64,000 nucleotides of DNA, from the NCBI GenBank assembly GCA_964035545.1, contig OZ037767.1:8980207-9044206 (forward strand). Reading direction: 5' to 3'. Every line of letters begins with the position of its first letter. Position 1 is the first letter of the stretch. The translations under genes and the position numbers were made by a program. This DNA comes from Bugula neritina (Eukaryota; Bryozoa; Gymnolaemata; Cheilostomatida; Bugulidae). The notes beneath the pieces are model-generated. The model saw only the letters and a program-made list of their open reading frames with translations. It did no database searches and had not been told where the DNA came from. Positions 48,670 to 59,223 of this stretch are shown in pieces.

Positions 48670-51170
48670 AAGAAACCAAAAAATGAAATAAAAATAATTA
48701 TTGAATCATGGCCTATCAATTTACATATCATGTGGCCATAGTTTAAATAACATCAGTGAATTTAATATGACATATTTTACATTTGTAGTTTATTGCTATA
48801 GCAATAGACCATGTAAAACTTAGCCAATCAGGAGAATGTACCAACTCTGAAACCTAACCATTATAACTTAAATGAAATTCTGCAAGTTCAAGTGTGAAAT
48901 ACATGCTTCCGAAACTAGCTGTGCAACTTTTAGTGCATGCATTATTTTATTGCACATCTTAAATTTACGAGTTTTGAGTTCACTTCTTGAAATGTTTGAA
49001 TTGAGTGCTTAAAAATGCAATTAAAAATTACATAGTTACTGAGTGCATATTATGTTTGCCGAGTCTTGACTTTGAGGTCGAGGGTTTGGAAAACATTTGT
49101 ATATGTATATGTTTTTATACAGCAGGTAATTATTTTCTTATATAGAGTACAAGTCAAAGACAGAGCAATAAATCCAGAAGTTAAAAATATTGTTTTATGC
49201 TTGTTGCTAATCAATCCACTAAATGGTTTAGTGACTAAACCATTCCTAGTACACCCATAATTTGAAGAAATAGGGACATAATGTTAGTAAACTAATAGTT
49301 TCACTATTAGTTTACTAATACTGTAGTCAGGCATCGGAAACTCAGTGCTGCTTTTAGAAATATTCTAAGAGTAGAAGGTTGCTTGAAACAGTCCAACACT
49401 TTGACTTACACTCAACTTATAGCTACACTAACTGCATAAGTGTAACTGTAACAGAAACTATAAATATAAGTATCACTATTACTGCATGACTATATTATAA
49501 GTATGGATGTAACATTGGCTATAACAGTAAGTATTAGTATAGCTATAACTTATAAGTATAAATATATTATAACATTATGATTGACAAGAAGTAAAACTAT
49601 TACAATGACTATGATTATGAGTATGAGCATTACTACCAGGAATGAGTTAAGACTCCGGTGGCTGGAAGACAGAATGAAAAGCCATTTATAGACATTTTTT
49701 ATTCCTATAAACATTCTTGATTCCTGTTGCTGCGGATGTCCTACTTCAACTGACTATCACTATGTCGATATAATAATTAGTCACTAAAATTAAATTCAAC
49801 ATTTATATATTAAATGTTGTACTTAATCTCATACCAATAATACCTATACGTGATACCTAATAACTCATATTTTATACTTACACTTATAGGCTATTGGCAT
49901 AGCCAATAGTTACACTTATAAGTTATAGTTATACTTATAGGCTACAGCCATAGTAATAGTGAAAGTGATACTCATACTGGTACTGAGTTTAATAGGCTTT
50001 GGAATATAATTTAAATTATTAGTATTACTATTACTTATTACTATTAAAATTACTCAATTAGTGTTAGTATTACTATTATAATTATGATAATTCATCATTA
50101 TTATGAAGCTATACCTATATGTTATGTAAGGTTTTTCACTAGACTGGGTTTGAAGGTTGCACTTCATCTAGGTCAGGGTTTTTGGCCAGTCCACTACTAG
50201 TTCTTATTGCTAATTCAATTGAAAAACTAGAATGACTCAGCTTAACTCAGCTATACAGCAGGCTACTGTTAGCTATTGAGCTGCTGCATAAAAAGGATAG
50301 CTATTTATAGCAAGCAGATGGTGAATACCTACAATCAGTAATCAGGAAGACATCTACTGGGCATAGACCCACAAGGTAGTTATTTTATATTACACTATAT
50401 TATTCTATATTTAAGTTTTGTCATTTTGATAAATTATACTGTTGTAGCTTCAATGTAAATAATGACATTTCTTGTATTTATGTTTTTGTATTACTGTCAG
50501 TTGGTCATGTATTATATAGTTAACATTGCTTAATATAGGTTTCACGGTTGGTAAGCAGGGTTGGCCATTGATTGATTTCTGGTTAGTTATATGAGAATCA
50601 GAATGGTTGTATGTAAAGATTCACAAAGGTTTGAATGTTAGAAATAAAGATGAAATCTAACCCGTGCGCTTTTCTGGCCCAGCAGTTTGTTCAGTGGTAA
50701 AACTAAATGAGCACCAAATTCTACTCATGCACCAGAAATCACAATTCACAATTGGTCATAACTCCTAAGTGATAACTGATAGTGATAAGTCTTAAGAAGC
50801 AGAAGTGAAAACTTCATAAGTTATAATTATAATAATAATTATTACTATTAATATTATAATTTAATCTTATAAATATAAGTTATAAAATTAAATATAACTA
50901 TAAGTATAAGTATGACTATTAGTATTAACTGTAAGCTTAAATTAAAATCAACTTAAGTATTACATTATGATTATCATTATGATTATGATTAAGTTTAACT
51001 ATAACTTGAACTTCATTATGATGATCATAAGTCTAAGAAAAAGCTAAATTAATTTTACTTTTTAATAACACTAGCAGCAAATATATCACCAATTATACTA
51101 TTAGCGGGTTATTAATATTTATATTATAATTATTTGCATGTAGTATTTTTAGAGGTGTTCATTCTTTTTT
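48670..51170. other. intergenic AT-rich sequence with degenerate TATAAGTA repeats
   Basis: Long stretches (about 49480-50060, 50830-51010) are built from TATAAGTATAACTATAAG-like words and their complements. There are also two perfect hairpins at 49222-49318. No gene seen. Confidence 0.6.
49222..49318. repeat. two adjacent perfect inverted repeats
   Basis: 49222-49244 is AATGGTTTAGT / ACTAAACCATT around a single G. 49284-49318 has 16-bp arms TTAGTAAACTAATAGT around a 3-nt loop. Both are exact. Confidence 0.9.
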
Positions 51171-51339
51171 AACGCTATCAGCACTGGCATTGGCTATCAG
51201 CATCATTACCAACGGGCAATCGAAGACTTCTCGCTCTTAGAATATTTTATACCGGTTTGGTAAATAAAACGAGCCTAAGGCTACGCAATAATCATCATGA
51301 GTCAATAAGAACTGAGGTGTGAGAAGTTTTACTGATTTG

Positions 51340-51545
51340 CGTGTTGAATAACTCGACCCGTTAAAATGGGCGTCGCTAGCAGGTGAGAAGTCATTACATT
51401 GCGTTCTGATTGGCGAGGTTAAACATAATGTAATGCCAAACCCCCAATCATCATAGACCTTCGCGTGTGATGTTTACATGAAACTCGCTCGCGGTCAATT
51501 CGTGAATAAAAGGAGCAACATTCTACACTTGAATCATTTGGTTAA
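51340..51545. promoter_or_regulatory. GC-richer patch with CCAAT box, possible TBCE promoter
   Basis: CpG-containing stretch (GGGCGTCGCTAGC, TTCGCGTG, CTCGCTCGCGGTC) with an inverted CCAAT box TGATTGGCGAGG, 2.7 kb upstream of the TBCE start. TBCE needs an upstream non-coding exon, which makes this the best candidate promoter. An ATG with donor on the plus strand (ATGGGCGTCGCTAGCAG|GTGAGA) leaves a divergent transcript possible. Confidence 0.3.
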
Positions 51546-51639
51546 AAAAATTATTAAAAATGAACACCAAATTTACTAAAAAAAGTCACAATTGTTTTAA
51601 TTATCACTAAATATAAATTATATATCATTGGCATTGTTG

Positions 51640-51830
51640 ATTATAAGTATAAATATATATAACCATAACGTTATACTTATACTTATACTTATACTTATAG
51701 TTATACATTAAGTTTAACTTCAAGTTTATGTCAAACTCGGTGCGAGTGTCGTACTCGTACTAATACTGATATTCATAGCCCTAGTGGTAGTCATACTCAT
51801 ACTGATACTCACACTCATCCCTATCTGTGT
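51640..51830. repeat. ATACTT / ACTCATACTG short tandem repeats
   Basis: Runs of ATACTT hexamers pass into CTCATACTGATA-like hexamer repeats. Confidence 0.8.
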
Positions 51831-52267
51831 TGAGTCTCTAAACCCTCGATAAGGAAGAGAAGACTTTCAGTTTCACGGAGGAGTGTTACTTACTTACTTC
51901 GATACTTCGACTTTAGCACACGCTAGATCACCATAAGGCGCAAGAGGCGTGCCTCAGCAGCTTGTTACAATACATTTGACATAGAATTATAACTGTATTT
52001 GCATACATTATGCATTTTAAATTTGGTAATTGTAGTACCTTTCAGGTTATCATTTATCAAGTATTTAGGGAGTTCCAATTCTTAGGTCTCCAATAGTGCG
52101 CGGTAGGAAGCTGTTATGATATGCTGTGCACATGGCAGATATCGCAAGTGGTATTCCGTTAGAGGCAGCCCTCGTGGTAACCGTAGCGGTTGACTTGTGT
52201 AATAATTTTATGCGTAGAATGTTATAATTCGCTGCATGCAATTATTTGTGTGGGTTGCTAGCTGATT

Positions 52268-52316
52268 GAACACAGTGACTCTTTGTGAGAGTACTTAGAA
52301 CACAGTGACTCTTTGT
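52268..52316. repeat. 19-bp direct repeat beside the LTR
   Basis: GAACACAGTGACTCTTTGT occurs twice, at 52268-52286 and 52298-52316. The second copy overlaps the inferred LTR edge. Confidence 0.85.
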
Positions 52317-52832
52317 AGGGGGGTATTTATGCACAAATAAATAAGAAATTTAATACTCACAATCCCTTTATTTTACTCCACAATACATAAATCCAAAAAT
52401 AGAAAGTTAGGGAGGACAACTCCTTACATCGTGTGGAAAACTTACTAGTAATTGTTAAACAAGGTATAAGATAATTAATTAAATGTATAAGTGTCCTGGC
52501 TTGGTAGCTCCGAGATGTGTCCTGTTGTGCTGCTGGCTGAAGACTGAATCTACTGAGATGAGGGCCTCCTTTTATATGTTGGGAAACAGTCCAACTAGAA
52601 TGTTCCGTGCGAATTCGAGGGAATTCGCTCGAATCGCAGGGGATTCGCAGGGCCAGAACAAAGGTTTCGCTCGAATCGAGCGAACTTCGCAGGGAAATCC
52701 CGGTCATCTTGATTATATAAGTGTTCCTGTGAGCCGTCAGAAACAATAGCTAATCCAGTCACGTCAGTAATACTAAGCAGCTGGGAATAATAGCTAATCC
52801 CATCATTGCCAACATAACACTTAGCTGTTACA
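52314..52832 (-). mobile_element. LTR of a retrotransposon (~519 bp), boundaries inferred
   Basis: Minus-strand ends TGTAACAGC ... CCCCCTACA give a TG...CA unit with short terminal inversion. Inside, in order: CGAA/TTCG-rich inverted repeats (52610-52700), TATAAAAG at 52576-52569, an initiator GTAGATTCAGTCT with the likely +1 A at 52545, and AATAAA at 52372-52367. That is a U3-R-U5 layout. Flanking 5-mers do not match (CTCTT / ATACT), and no gag-pol lies on either side, so this is a solo LTR with lost duplications or a fragment. It abuts the 3' end of LINE A. Confidence 0.6.
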
Positions 52833-52841
52833 ATACTATGG

Positions 52842-55530
52842 CTATGTAAATGATATATATCTAGGAAAACACGCATTCCATGGGAATGAAGTTAATAATA
52901 GTAAGGGAATACAAGCATCAGTTATACTATACACAATTTTACCACACTTGTCCCTTGTCAGTTCAGTGTAGCTGGAAGATAATGCCTGATGACATTCTTC
53001 TTTGGACAAGATCTTCAAAAGGAGGGTTATTCGTAGGCTTTTGCGACGATCTTCCAGTGATGATATGTTGAGTTGTTCTCTTGCATCACTGATGCTAGCC
53101 TCCCGGCCTTTGAGACAGCAGATGAATCTAATAGCTCGGTTCTGGACTAACTCAATTTCTTTCACAAGTTGCTTTGTTACAGGATCCCAAGTGGTTGCGG
53201 CGTATTCTTGTATAGGCCTGCAGAGAGTCATATATGCCAGCAGCTTTGCTTTCTTGGGAGCTCCATAGAGGGACAGCTTTAGCATGCCAAGAACCTTGTA
53301 TGCTTTGTTTATTTTCTTAGTTATGTGGCTGTGAAACTTGAGGTTAGATTGTAGTGTAACTCCAAGGTAGGTAATCTCATCTACGTAGGGCAATGTTTCT
53401 CCCCCTAGTCGATATGATGGTTGAATTTGGGGATCTTTGCCAAATGACATGATTCGGCATTTTGAGGAGTTGAACGGCATCTTCCACTTCAGAGACCAAT
53501 TCTCAATTTGTTCAATATTCTTTTGGAATTTTCGGACATCATCTAGGGAGTCCACCTCTTGAAAAATCAGTGTGTCATCAGCAAATAAACTGACACTGCA
53601 ACTTAGTAGATCAGGGAGATCATTGATGTAAAGAAGGAATAGGGTGGGCCCCAGGACAGAGCCCTGTGGAACGCCAGAAAAGACTGGTAATCTACCAGAA
53701 GAGTGGCCATCTATGATTACTTGCTGCTCTCGCTTTGTCAAAAAATTCTGGAGCCATCGGAGTATGTGAGGATTAATTCCATCAACGACGCTTAACTTAT
53801 GTATGAGTAGCTTGTGGGGAACTTTGTCGAAGGCCTTCTGGAAGTCGAGAACAAGAGCATGAGTGGTGTGGGAGTTGTTTATTGACCTGGCAATTTCATG
53901 GAGGGTTCCACAAAGCTGTGTTTCGCAGGACAAGCCACGACGGAAACCATGTTGACGATTATGGAGGATGGGATCTAACAGTTTATTGAGATAGTGTAGC
54001 ACAATGTGTTCTAGTAATTTGCAAGGTATACTGGTTAATGATATTGGTCGATAGTTGTTTGGCATATCTAGCTGGCCTTTCTTGTGGACAGGGATGATGT
54101 TGGCTAGCTTCCATCCCGCAGGAAGTTTGGCACTGCGCAAGGATGCGTTAAAGATTAATGTTAGGCAGTTGGCTATCAATCTAGTATCGATGCAGAGATC
54201 CTCTTTGTTAAGTCCGTCCGGACCAGGTGCCTTACCAGTTTTGAGATCGTTCAGAAGCTTTTCCACCCCATCGGAAGTCACATTCAGATCATCATCAGAG
54301 TGATAAGGGAGGTCGTCGGTGTAGAAATCTTGCTGGCAGAACTGTTGCTGAAAGAAATTATTGAGCATCTCAGCATTTTCTCGAGGATTAGTTGTGGAAG
54401 TACCATTAGGGTGAGTAAGTGTCAGCATGGGTTTTGTTTTGTTCTGAATATTCTTCAGATATTTAAAGAAGGGTTTGCTGTTTCCAGCTTCCAATGGTCC
54501 GCATACCACTTCAGTGGTATAGTTGTTCCTTAGTTCTCTCAGAGTGCGTTTAGTGTCACGTCTTTGTTGTTTGTATTTTGTCAGAAAAAAAGGGTCATTT
54601 GTTTGTTTGAATTTGTTATACGTTTCACGTTGTTTCTGGACTAGCTTCTTCGCTCTAAGATTGAACCATGCAGGTTGATCACCTTTTGGTTTGCATATTC
54701 TTATAGGGACGTGGTTAGAGATTGAGGTTCTAAGTTGGGAGACAAACAGCGGCCACATGCTATCGACATCACTCATTTCTTCCAGCTGAAGTTGTACATG
54801 AGACATTTGTTCTCGGAAACCCTCAATATTAGCTTGGCGGTATAGTTTAATGTATTTCAATTGAGGTGTGACACTAGTAGTAGCCACTCTATGTTGTATA
54901 GAAGCCTCAATAAGTGGTCACTTAAGCCAGGTTCAACAATATTGATTGATTGAATGTCTTTGGGTTGATTTGTGAGAATGAGATCTAAAGTATTACCCTG
55001 GATGTGAGTAGGTTGGTCAATAAGTTGAGTCAGGTTATTTTCAGCAATTAAATTGAGAAACTCTCGGTGAAGGGCTTGATATTAGCAGTTTTTTTTTAGT
55101 TGGGTACATTTCCAATCAACATTGGGAAGATTGAAATCACCAGTTATGATTATTCGATCGGTAGGATATTTGCTAGAAATTTCTTCGAGGAGAAGCCAAA
55201 ATTGAGAGAGACTGTGTGCAATGTTGGGTCTATAAAAACACCCAATAATAGTATTATCATCTAGTCTTAGGACAACTATTTCCAGGTCTGCTGATCCGAC
55301 TTCTACATATTTAACACTCAGTTTATTGTCAATGGCAATCATTACACCACCACCGTGAAGGTTCCTATCACATCGAAAGACAGTCTTCTGAGAGAGATCC
55401 AGGATTTGTTTATCAGTAACACTCTCATCCACATGGGTTTCAGTGACACACACTATATCGTAATTCATAGCAAGAGATGTCAATTCTGAGGATTTGCCTT
55501 TGACAGACCTGGCATTCAGTAGTAGTAGTC
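52842..55530 (-). pseudogene. CR1-like LINE 'A' ORF2: endonuclease plus reverse transcriptase, broken
   Basis: An AP-type endonuclease begins at about 55525 (LNARSVKGK, CVTETHVDE, GGGVMIAIDN, ITGDFNLPNVDW). It meets a TAA at 55084-55082, continues in the same frame (LIDQPTHIQGNTLDLILTN, LSDH), then shifts frame near 54917-54925. From 54887 an uninterrupted 681-codon frame carries a full RT: GKAPGPDGL, NYRPISLTSI, QHGFRRGLSC, motif A LDFQKAFDKVPH, motif B GVPQGSVLGPTLF, catalytic FADDTLI, then YLGVTL and a thumb region ending near ELVQNRAIRFI. Jockey/CR1-group by motif style. The last ~30 residues look non-homologous, as if the 3' end was lost where the LTR at 52832 begins. No ATG precedes LNARSV in this frame. 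Confidence 0.85.
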
Positions 55531-56495
55531 TTAGGGGTGAGTTGACTCTTTATTGCTGGGTTCATATTGACCCAGTCCCCCGAATTCTGTGTTTTTGTTT
55601 GTATTCTACCTCCTCGTATACAATACTCAGCATCGCTATTTGAAGATCTCAGTAATTTAACTTGTTGTCTCATGTTGTATTCTTCATCTCGTACTTCCTT
55701 ACTAGTGTCCAACTTGCAGAAAAAACCTTCAGCTTTCAAGGTTGAGTTCACGCGCTTCACAAAATCCCATTTGGCTTTTTCATCATCAAAGACTACCTTA
55801 ACCGGGCGAGGCTTAGTGCCTACTCTCCCAAGCCGAAAAGCTTGGGAAGGAAAGGTCACATGCTGGAAGTTTCCAGAATCCATTAGCTCTTTTACCTGAT
55901 CGATAGCACCTTTTTCTCGGTTTTCAGCCATACCATATAAAATGGCATTTAGTTTTCGGGTCTCATTCTTTGAGTGAGCAAGGGACTTTTTAATCACTGT
56001 TTGTGCAGAGGCGTTTATCTCTATAGATTTTTTTATGTTTTCCTGGTTTGTTTGGAGGACACTGCTATATGTTTTTTCGAAAGTTTGGAGTTGGTCAGTA
56101 AGTGATTTGTCTTGTTGTAAAATGCTTGTGGAGAGCTTACCAATTACCTCTTCAATTTTGTTTAGCCGATCACTGACTGATTCCATGCCAGTGTTATTAG
56201 GTGTTTTACTAATTGACTTTGTTTGTGGCAGGCAGGTTTCACAGCACCATAGTACACCCTTCGCATTTGCTGCTTTGCTGATGTAACCAACTTCGGAGTT
56301 TGATAGATTTTGGCAGAGAGCATGAAACCAGTACTGACATAAGTCACACAAAATCCACTTAGAATCAATCTTCTGTTTTCGGTTTTTAGCATTAGTTATA
56401 AAGCAATCCTCTTGCTTGCAGGAATAGCATTTCTCAGATTCTGTATTCAAACCATCATCACTGGCACAAACTATGTCACTGTTAGTTTGAGACAT
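55440..56495 (-). CDS. LINE 'A' ORF1: PHD finger, coiled coil and RRM-like nucleic-acid-binding protein (351 aa)
   Basis: The protein opens with a Cys/His-rich PHD-type finger at residues 23-86 (CYSC, CDLC, WFHALC, WCCETC). A helical stretch (about 95-170) and an ESSS/RRM-like block follow (ILYGMAENREKG, FRLGRVGTKPRPVKVVF, KAEGFFCKL). This order is typical of ORF1p in CR1-group LINEs, where it packages element RNA. The last ~30 codons (TPKTTTTECQVCQRQ...) overlap the ORF2 endonuclease in another frame and read as out-of-frame endonuclease sequence, so the ancestral stop was probably earlier. Confidence 0.8.
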   Translation of the reverse strand: MSQTNSDIVCASDDGLNTESEKCYSCKQEDCFITNAKNRKQKIDSKWILCDLCQYWFHALCQNLSNSEVGYISKAANAKGVLWCCETCLPQTKSISKTPNNTGMESVSDRLNKIEEVIGKLSTSILQQDKSLTDQLQTFEKTYSSVLQTNQENIKKSIEINASAQTVIKKSLAHSKNETRKLNAILYGMAENREKGAIDQVKELMDSGNFQHVTFPSQAFRLGRVGTKPRPVKVVFDDEKAKWDFVKRVNSTLKAEGFFCKLDTSKEVRDEEYNMRQQVKLLRSSNSDAEYCIRGGRIQTKTQNSGDWVNMNPAIKSQLTPKTTTTECQVCQRQILRIDISCYELRYSVCH

Positions 56496-56898
56496 ATCAA
56501 TTAATTGATTTAAAATGAGAAATTCGAACGTTTGTGGGAATAATTTATTCTATGTTGAAACTTTTTTTTTAATTGCAATTGTAGATAAATTTTTGCTGCT
56601 GAGGCACTTTCTTACTAAAAGTTGAAGAAAATTTTCACTAGATAGGTATAGATATAAATTTATGAAAATTTACTAAGAGCGCCAGTAAAATCACGACCGT
56701 CTCGCGTAATAATCAACAACAATGTTAGAAACTGAAAGGCATAACTTCAGAGATTCAAATTCTAAAGTCCCTGATTGTCATGGGAAGGAAACTTAATTTT
56801 AAGGCAGATCTCACAATTTGTTAGTAACGAACGAGAAATATGTCTGGACATGTTAGGATGGATGAATAATTAGTTCTTGAAACTGAAAGGTAATAATT
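56496..56898 (-). other. 5' region of LINE 'A' / junction with LINE 'B'
   Basis: Non-coding. It contains a diverged 24-bp direct repeat GAAACTGAAAGG...TTCAG at 56727 and 56879, 152 bp apart, possibly a 5' UTR monomer pair or a target duplication. Confidence 0.5.
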
Positions 56899-57319
56899 TC
56901 AGGACAGACTAGGTTTAGGTCTAGGTAACTCAAGAACCTTTAGATCAAGTGGTTCAAGAGCTTGCCTTGTTAGTTTAGGTGGAATATACAAACACAACAC
57001 AAAAAATTCATCCCCATTCTTAGAACATCCGACTCTGACACAAACAACCTCAATTGGAAAAAAAGATTTTTTAAAAAAATATTTGTTCTTGAGATAAATT
57101 GGGCGATAAAGCCAACAAAACTCCTCCTCCATGACAATCTCAGTCTACCCTGTAAATGTGTTTATGTGAAGAGTTTAATATCATATCATTTTGGTACGAG
57201 GGATCAATATGGGTCTCCGTGACACAAAGAATGTCACATTCAGAGGATAGAACTTGTATTTCGTTTATTTTGCCTCTTACTGACCTAGCATTTAACAGTA
57301 ATATTTTTGTTGGTACCAT
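56899..57319 (-). pseudogene. CR1-like LINE 'B' ORF2, endonuclease start only, truncated
   Basis: ATG at 57319 starts MVPTKILLLNARSVRGK ... CDILCVTETHIDPS, the N-terminus of an AP-type endonuclease. A TGA near 57140 interrupts a YRVD/CHGGG stretch, an AT homopolymer region (57055-57080) shifts frame, and the reading continues VCVRVGCSKNGDEFF...LCLYIPPKLTRQAL. Homology stops at about 56930, leaving no RT. The ATG overlaps the ORF1 stop as TGATG. Confidence 0.8.
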
Positions 57320-58305
57320 CAATTAGTCACTTTTACTATTTTCCCCTTTTTGATTTTGTATTTGGAATTCGGATCTACATTTCTCCTTTCCTTCAACTCT
57401 TTCCTGAGCCGAAAATCCTCATCCTGTTCTTTCTTAGTGAGGTCTTTTCTAGCAAAAACACCTGGCATTTTCAACCCATTAATCCTACTTAGCAGGTCCC
57501 ACACTTGACTTTCTGACTTGGTGCTTAATCTAAGTGGGCGAGGTCGCTCTGTATGCTTTGTAGCATCGTACCTACCTAGCCTATAAATATTACTTTTATC
57601 TAAACTTAAGTCAACATGGCATTCATTTATAATATTGTCTACTTGCTGGACCCATTCCTCTCTATTGTCACACTCTTTTATTCCAAAAATAACTATATTT
57701 CTAGATATTAATTCAGAGTCCTTTTCCCTTCTTTCTCTACTCTCTATTTTAGAAACTAAAGAGTTAGTCTGTTTCTCGAAGCTTTCCTGGACTTTTATAA
57801 CATTTTGTTCCAAGGTCTTTGTAACAGCTGCATATGACTTGCCTAGTGTTTGGTTATTGTCAGAGACTTCCTTAAACTTATCAGCCAGAACAGTAAGTTT
57901 TGTTTCAAATACTTTTTGATTCTTGCACATATCATTATATTGTACCTGTATTTTATCAAGTGTCACCTGTAATTCCAACTCGAGGTCTGTGAGCTTTGTA
58001 GTCATCTTATGTTGAGTTGATTTAACTTGCTCTTGTGTATTTTTGAAAATATTATCATACCTATTTTCAAGTGTGCGAAAGTTTGGATGATCACACCTCT
58101 CACAATACCAATGAACCCCAGGCAACTCTAGTACCTTAACATTACTCTTTGTAAATTCTGTGCAACCATAGTGAAACCACATTGTACAGATCTCACATTC
58201 AATTCCCTCCTCTGAGACTGCTTTAGAACAAGTACCACATGTCATTATCTTTCCACTACTACTACTGTTTCGTGAGCCCTTGGCCTTACGATCAGACTGA
58301 CTCAT
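57319..58305 (-). CDS. LINE 'B' ORF1: PHD finger, coiled coil and RRM-like protein (328 aa), intact
   Basis: PHD-type finger at residues about 23-71 (CGTC, CEIC, WFHYGC, WYCERC), a long heptad-rich helix (about 80-195), then an RRM-like module (RNIVIFGIKEC, IYRLGRYDATK, RPRPLRLSTKS) and a basic tail. Same architecture as LINE A ORF1 but clearly a different lineage by sequence. Stop TGA at 57321-57319 overlaps the ORF2 ATG. Confidence 0.82.
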   Translation of the reverse strand: MSQSDRKAKGSRNSSSSGKIMTCGTCSKAVSEEGIECEICTMWFHYGCTEFTKSNVKVLELPGVHWYCERCDHPNFRTLENRYDNIFKNTQEQVKSTQHKMTTKLTDLELELQVTLDKIQVQYNDMCKNQKVFETKLTVLADKFKEVSDNNQTLGKSYAAVTKTLEQNVIKVQESFEKQTNSLVSKIESRERREKDSELISRNIVIFGIKECDNREEWVQQVDNIINECHVDLSLDKSNIYRLGRYDATKHTERPRPLRLSTKSESQVWDLLSRINGLKMPGVFARKDLTKKEQDEDFRLRKELKERRNVDPNSKYKIKKGKIVKVTN

Positions 58306-58410
58306 TTTTTAAAATCAAAAGGTGGACTTACAAGTAAGAAAATAAAATGTATGATTGGCTCTAGAGTAGTAGTAGTGATTCAAAAATCTGTCCCAATCAA
58401 TTCAAATCCA

Positions 58411-58690
58411 AAATCACTGAAAAAAATAAAAAATAAATAAATAATTTACTCTAAAGTAGTCACTGTCTAGTGACTCAGAAAAATTGGTCCCAAATCAACT
58501 GACAACTGAACTCAGCGACAACTGAACTCAAATCAACTCAAATTCAAAATCACTGAAAAAAATAAAAAATAAATAAATAATTTACTCTAAAGCAGTCACT
58601 GAAAAAAATAAAAAATAAATAAATAATTTACTCTAAAGTAGTCACTGTCTAGTGACTCAGAAAAAATGGTCCCAAATCAACTGACAACTG
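58411..58690. repeat. tandem repeats upstream of LINE 'B' ORF1
   Basis: Three copies of an A-rich block AAATAAATAATTTACTCTAA with AG[TC]AGTCACTG; two full units also carry TCTAGTGACTCAGAAAAA, GGTCCCAAATCAACTGACAA. Unit length varies through partial duplication. The position directly 5' of ORF1 suggests 5' UTR monomers. Confidence 0.85.
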
Positions 58691-58745
58691 AACATTTTCA
58701 TTACCCTAGCTAGGAAGTAGGAATTGAAGTAAAAACTTTATTATA

Positions 58746-58924
58746 ATTTATACAGCTTGATTTTCTACGTGACTCCAACGTTTCTAGCTGTTCTCGAGCC
58801 TTGGTCGTACTTTGAATTCTTTTTAAACTCAGTATAAATCGCATTGCCTTGTTCTGGACTAGTTCTAGTTTGTATATATCTTTCAAATAATGGGTGTCCC
58901 ATACTTCACTAGAGTATTCTAGTC
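58746..58924 (-). pseudogene. third CR1-like RT fragment (thumb/C-terminal end)
   Basis: About 59 open codons reading LEYSSEVWDTHYLKD, LELVQNKAMRFILSLKR, AREQLETLESRRKS, aligned with the C-terminal RT part of LINE A (YAATTWDPVTKQ, ELVQNRAIRFI, REQLNISSLEDRRKS). No upstream RT remains. Confidence 0.8.
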
Positions 58925-59215
58925 ATTTAATTTTATCATTATCATTATGATTACGATTATGACATTATGATTATTACTATCGGCATCATTAATAGTAATA
59001 CTGATAATAATACTAATACTTTGTTGTAGGTACCAACTAATTCTAATACAGAATTAGAATACCAAATCTTATGCTATTAGTATTATTGTTGTACTAATAA
59101 TAATATTTTAAAAGTAATAAAAACAATTGTTTAATTAGTAACCCTAACAATATTAGTATTTAATTTTTTGTTGTTGCTTTTTTAGTCAAAGACTATGACT
59201 AAGTCTTAGTGACCT
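58925..59215. other. AT-rich simple sequence
   Basis: ATTATGATTA and AATAATACTAATA words, and a short inverted repeat ATTCTAAT / ATTAGAAT near 59040. No gene. Confidence 0.6.
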
Positions 59216-59223
59216 CATGCTGT

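Noticed and set aside
53002-54533. Several plus-strand frames of 60-90 codons
   Set aside because: Antisense shadows of the LINE A reverse transcriptase.
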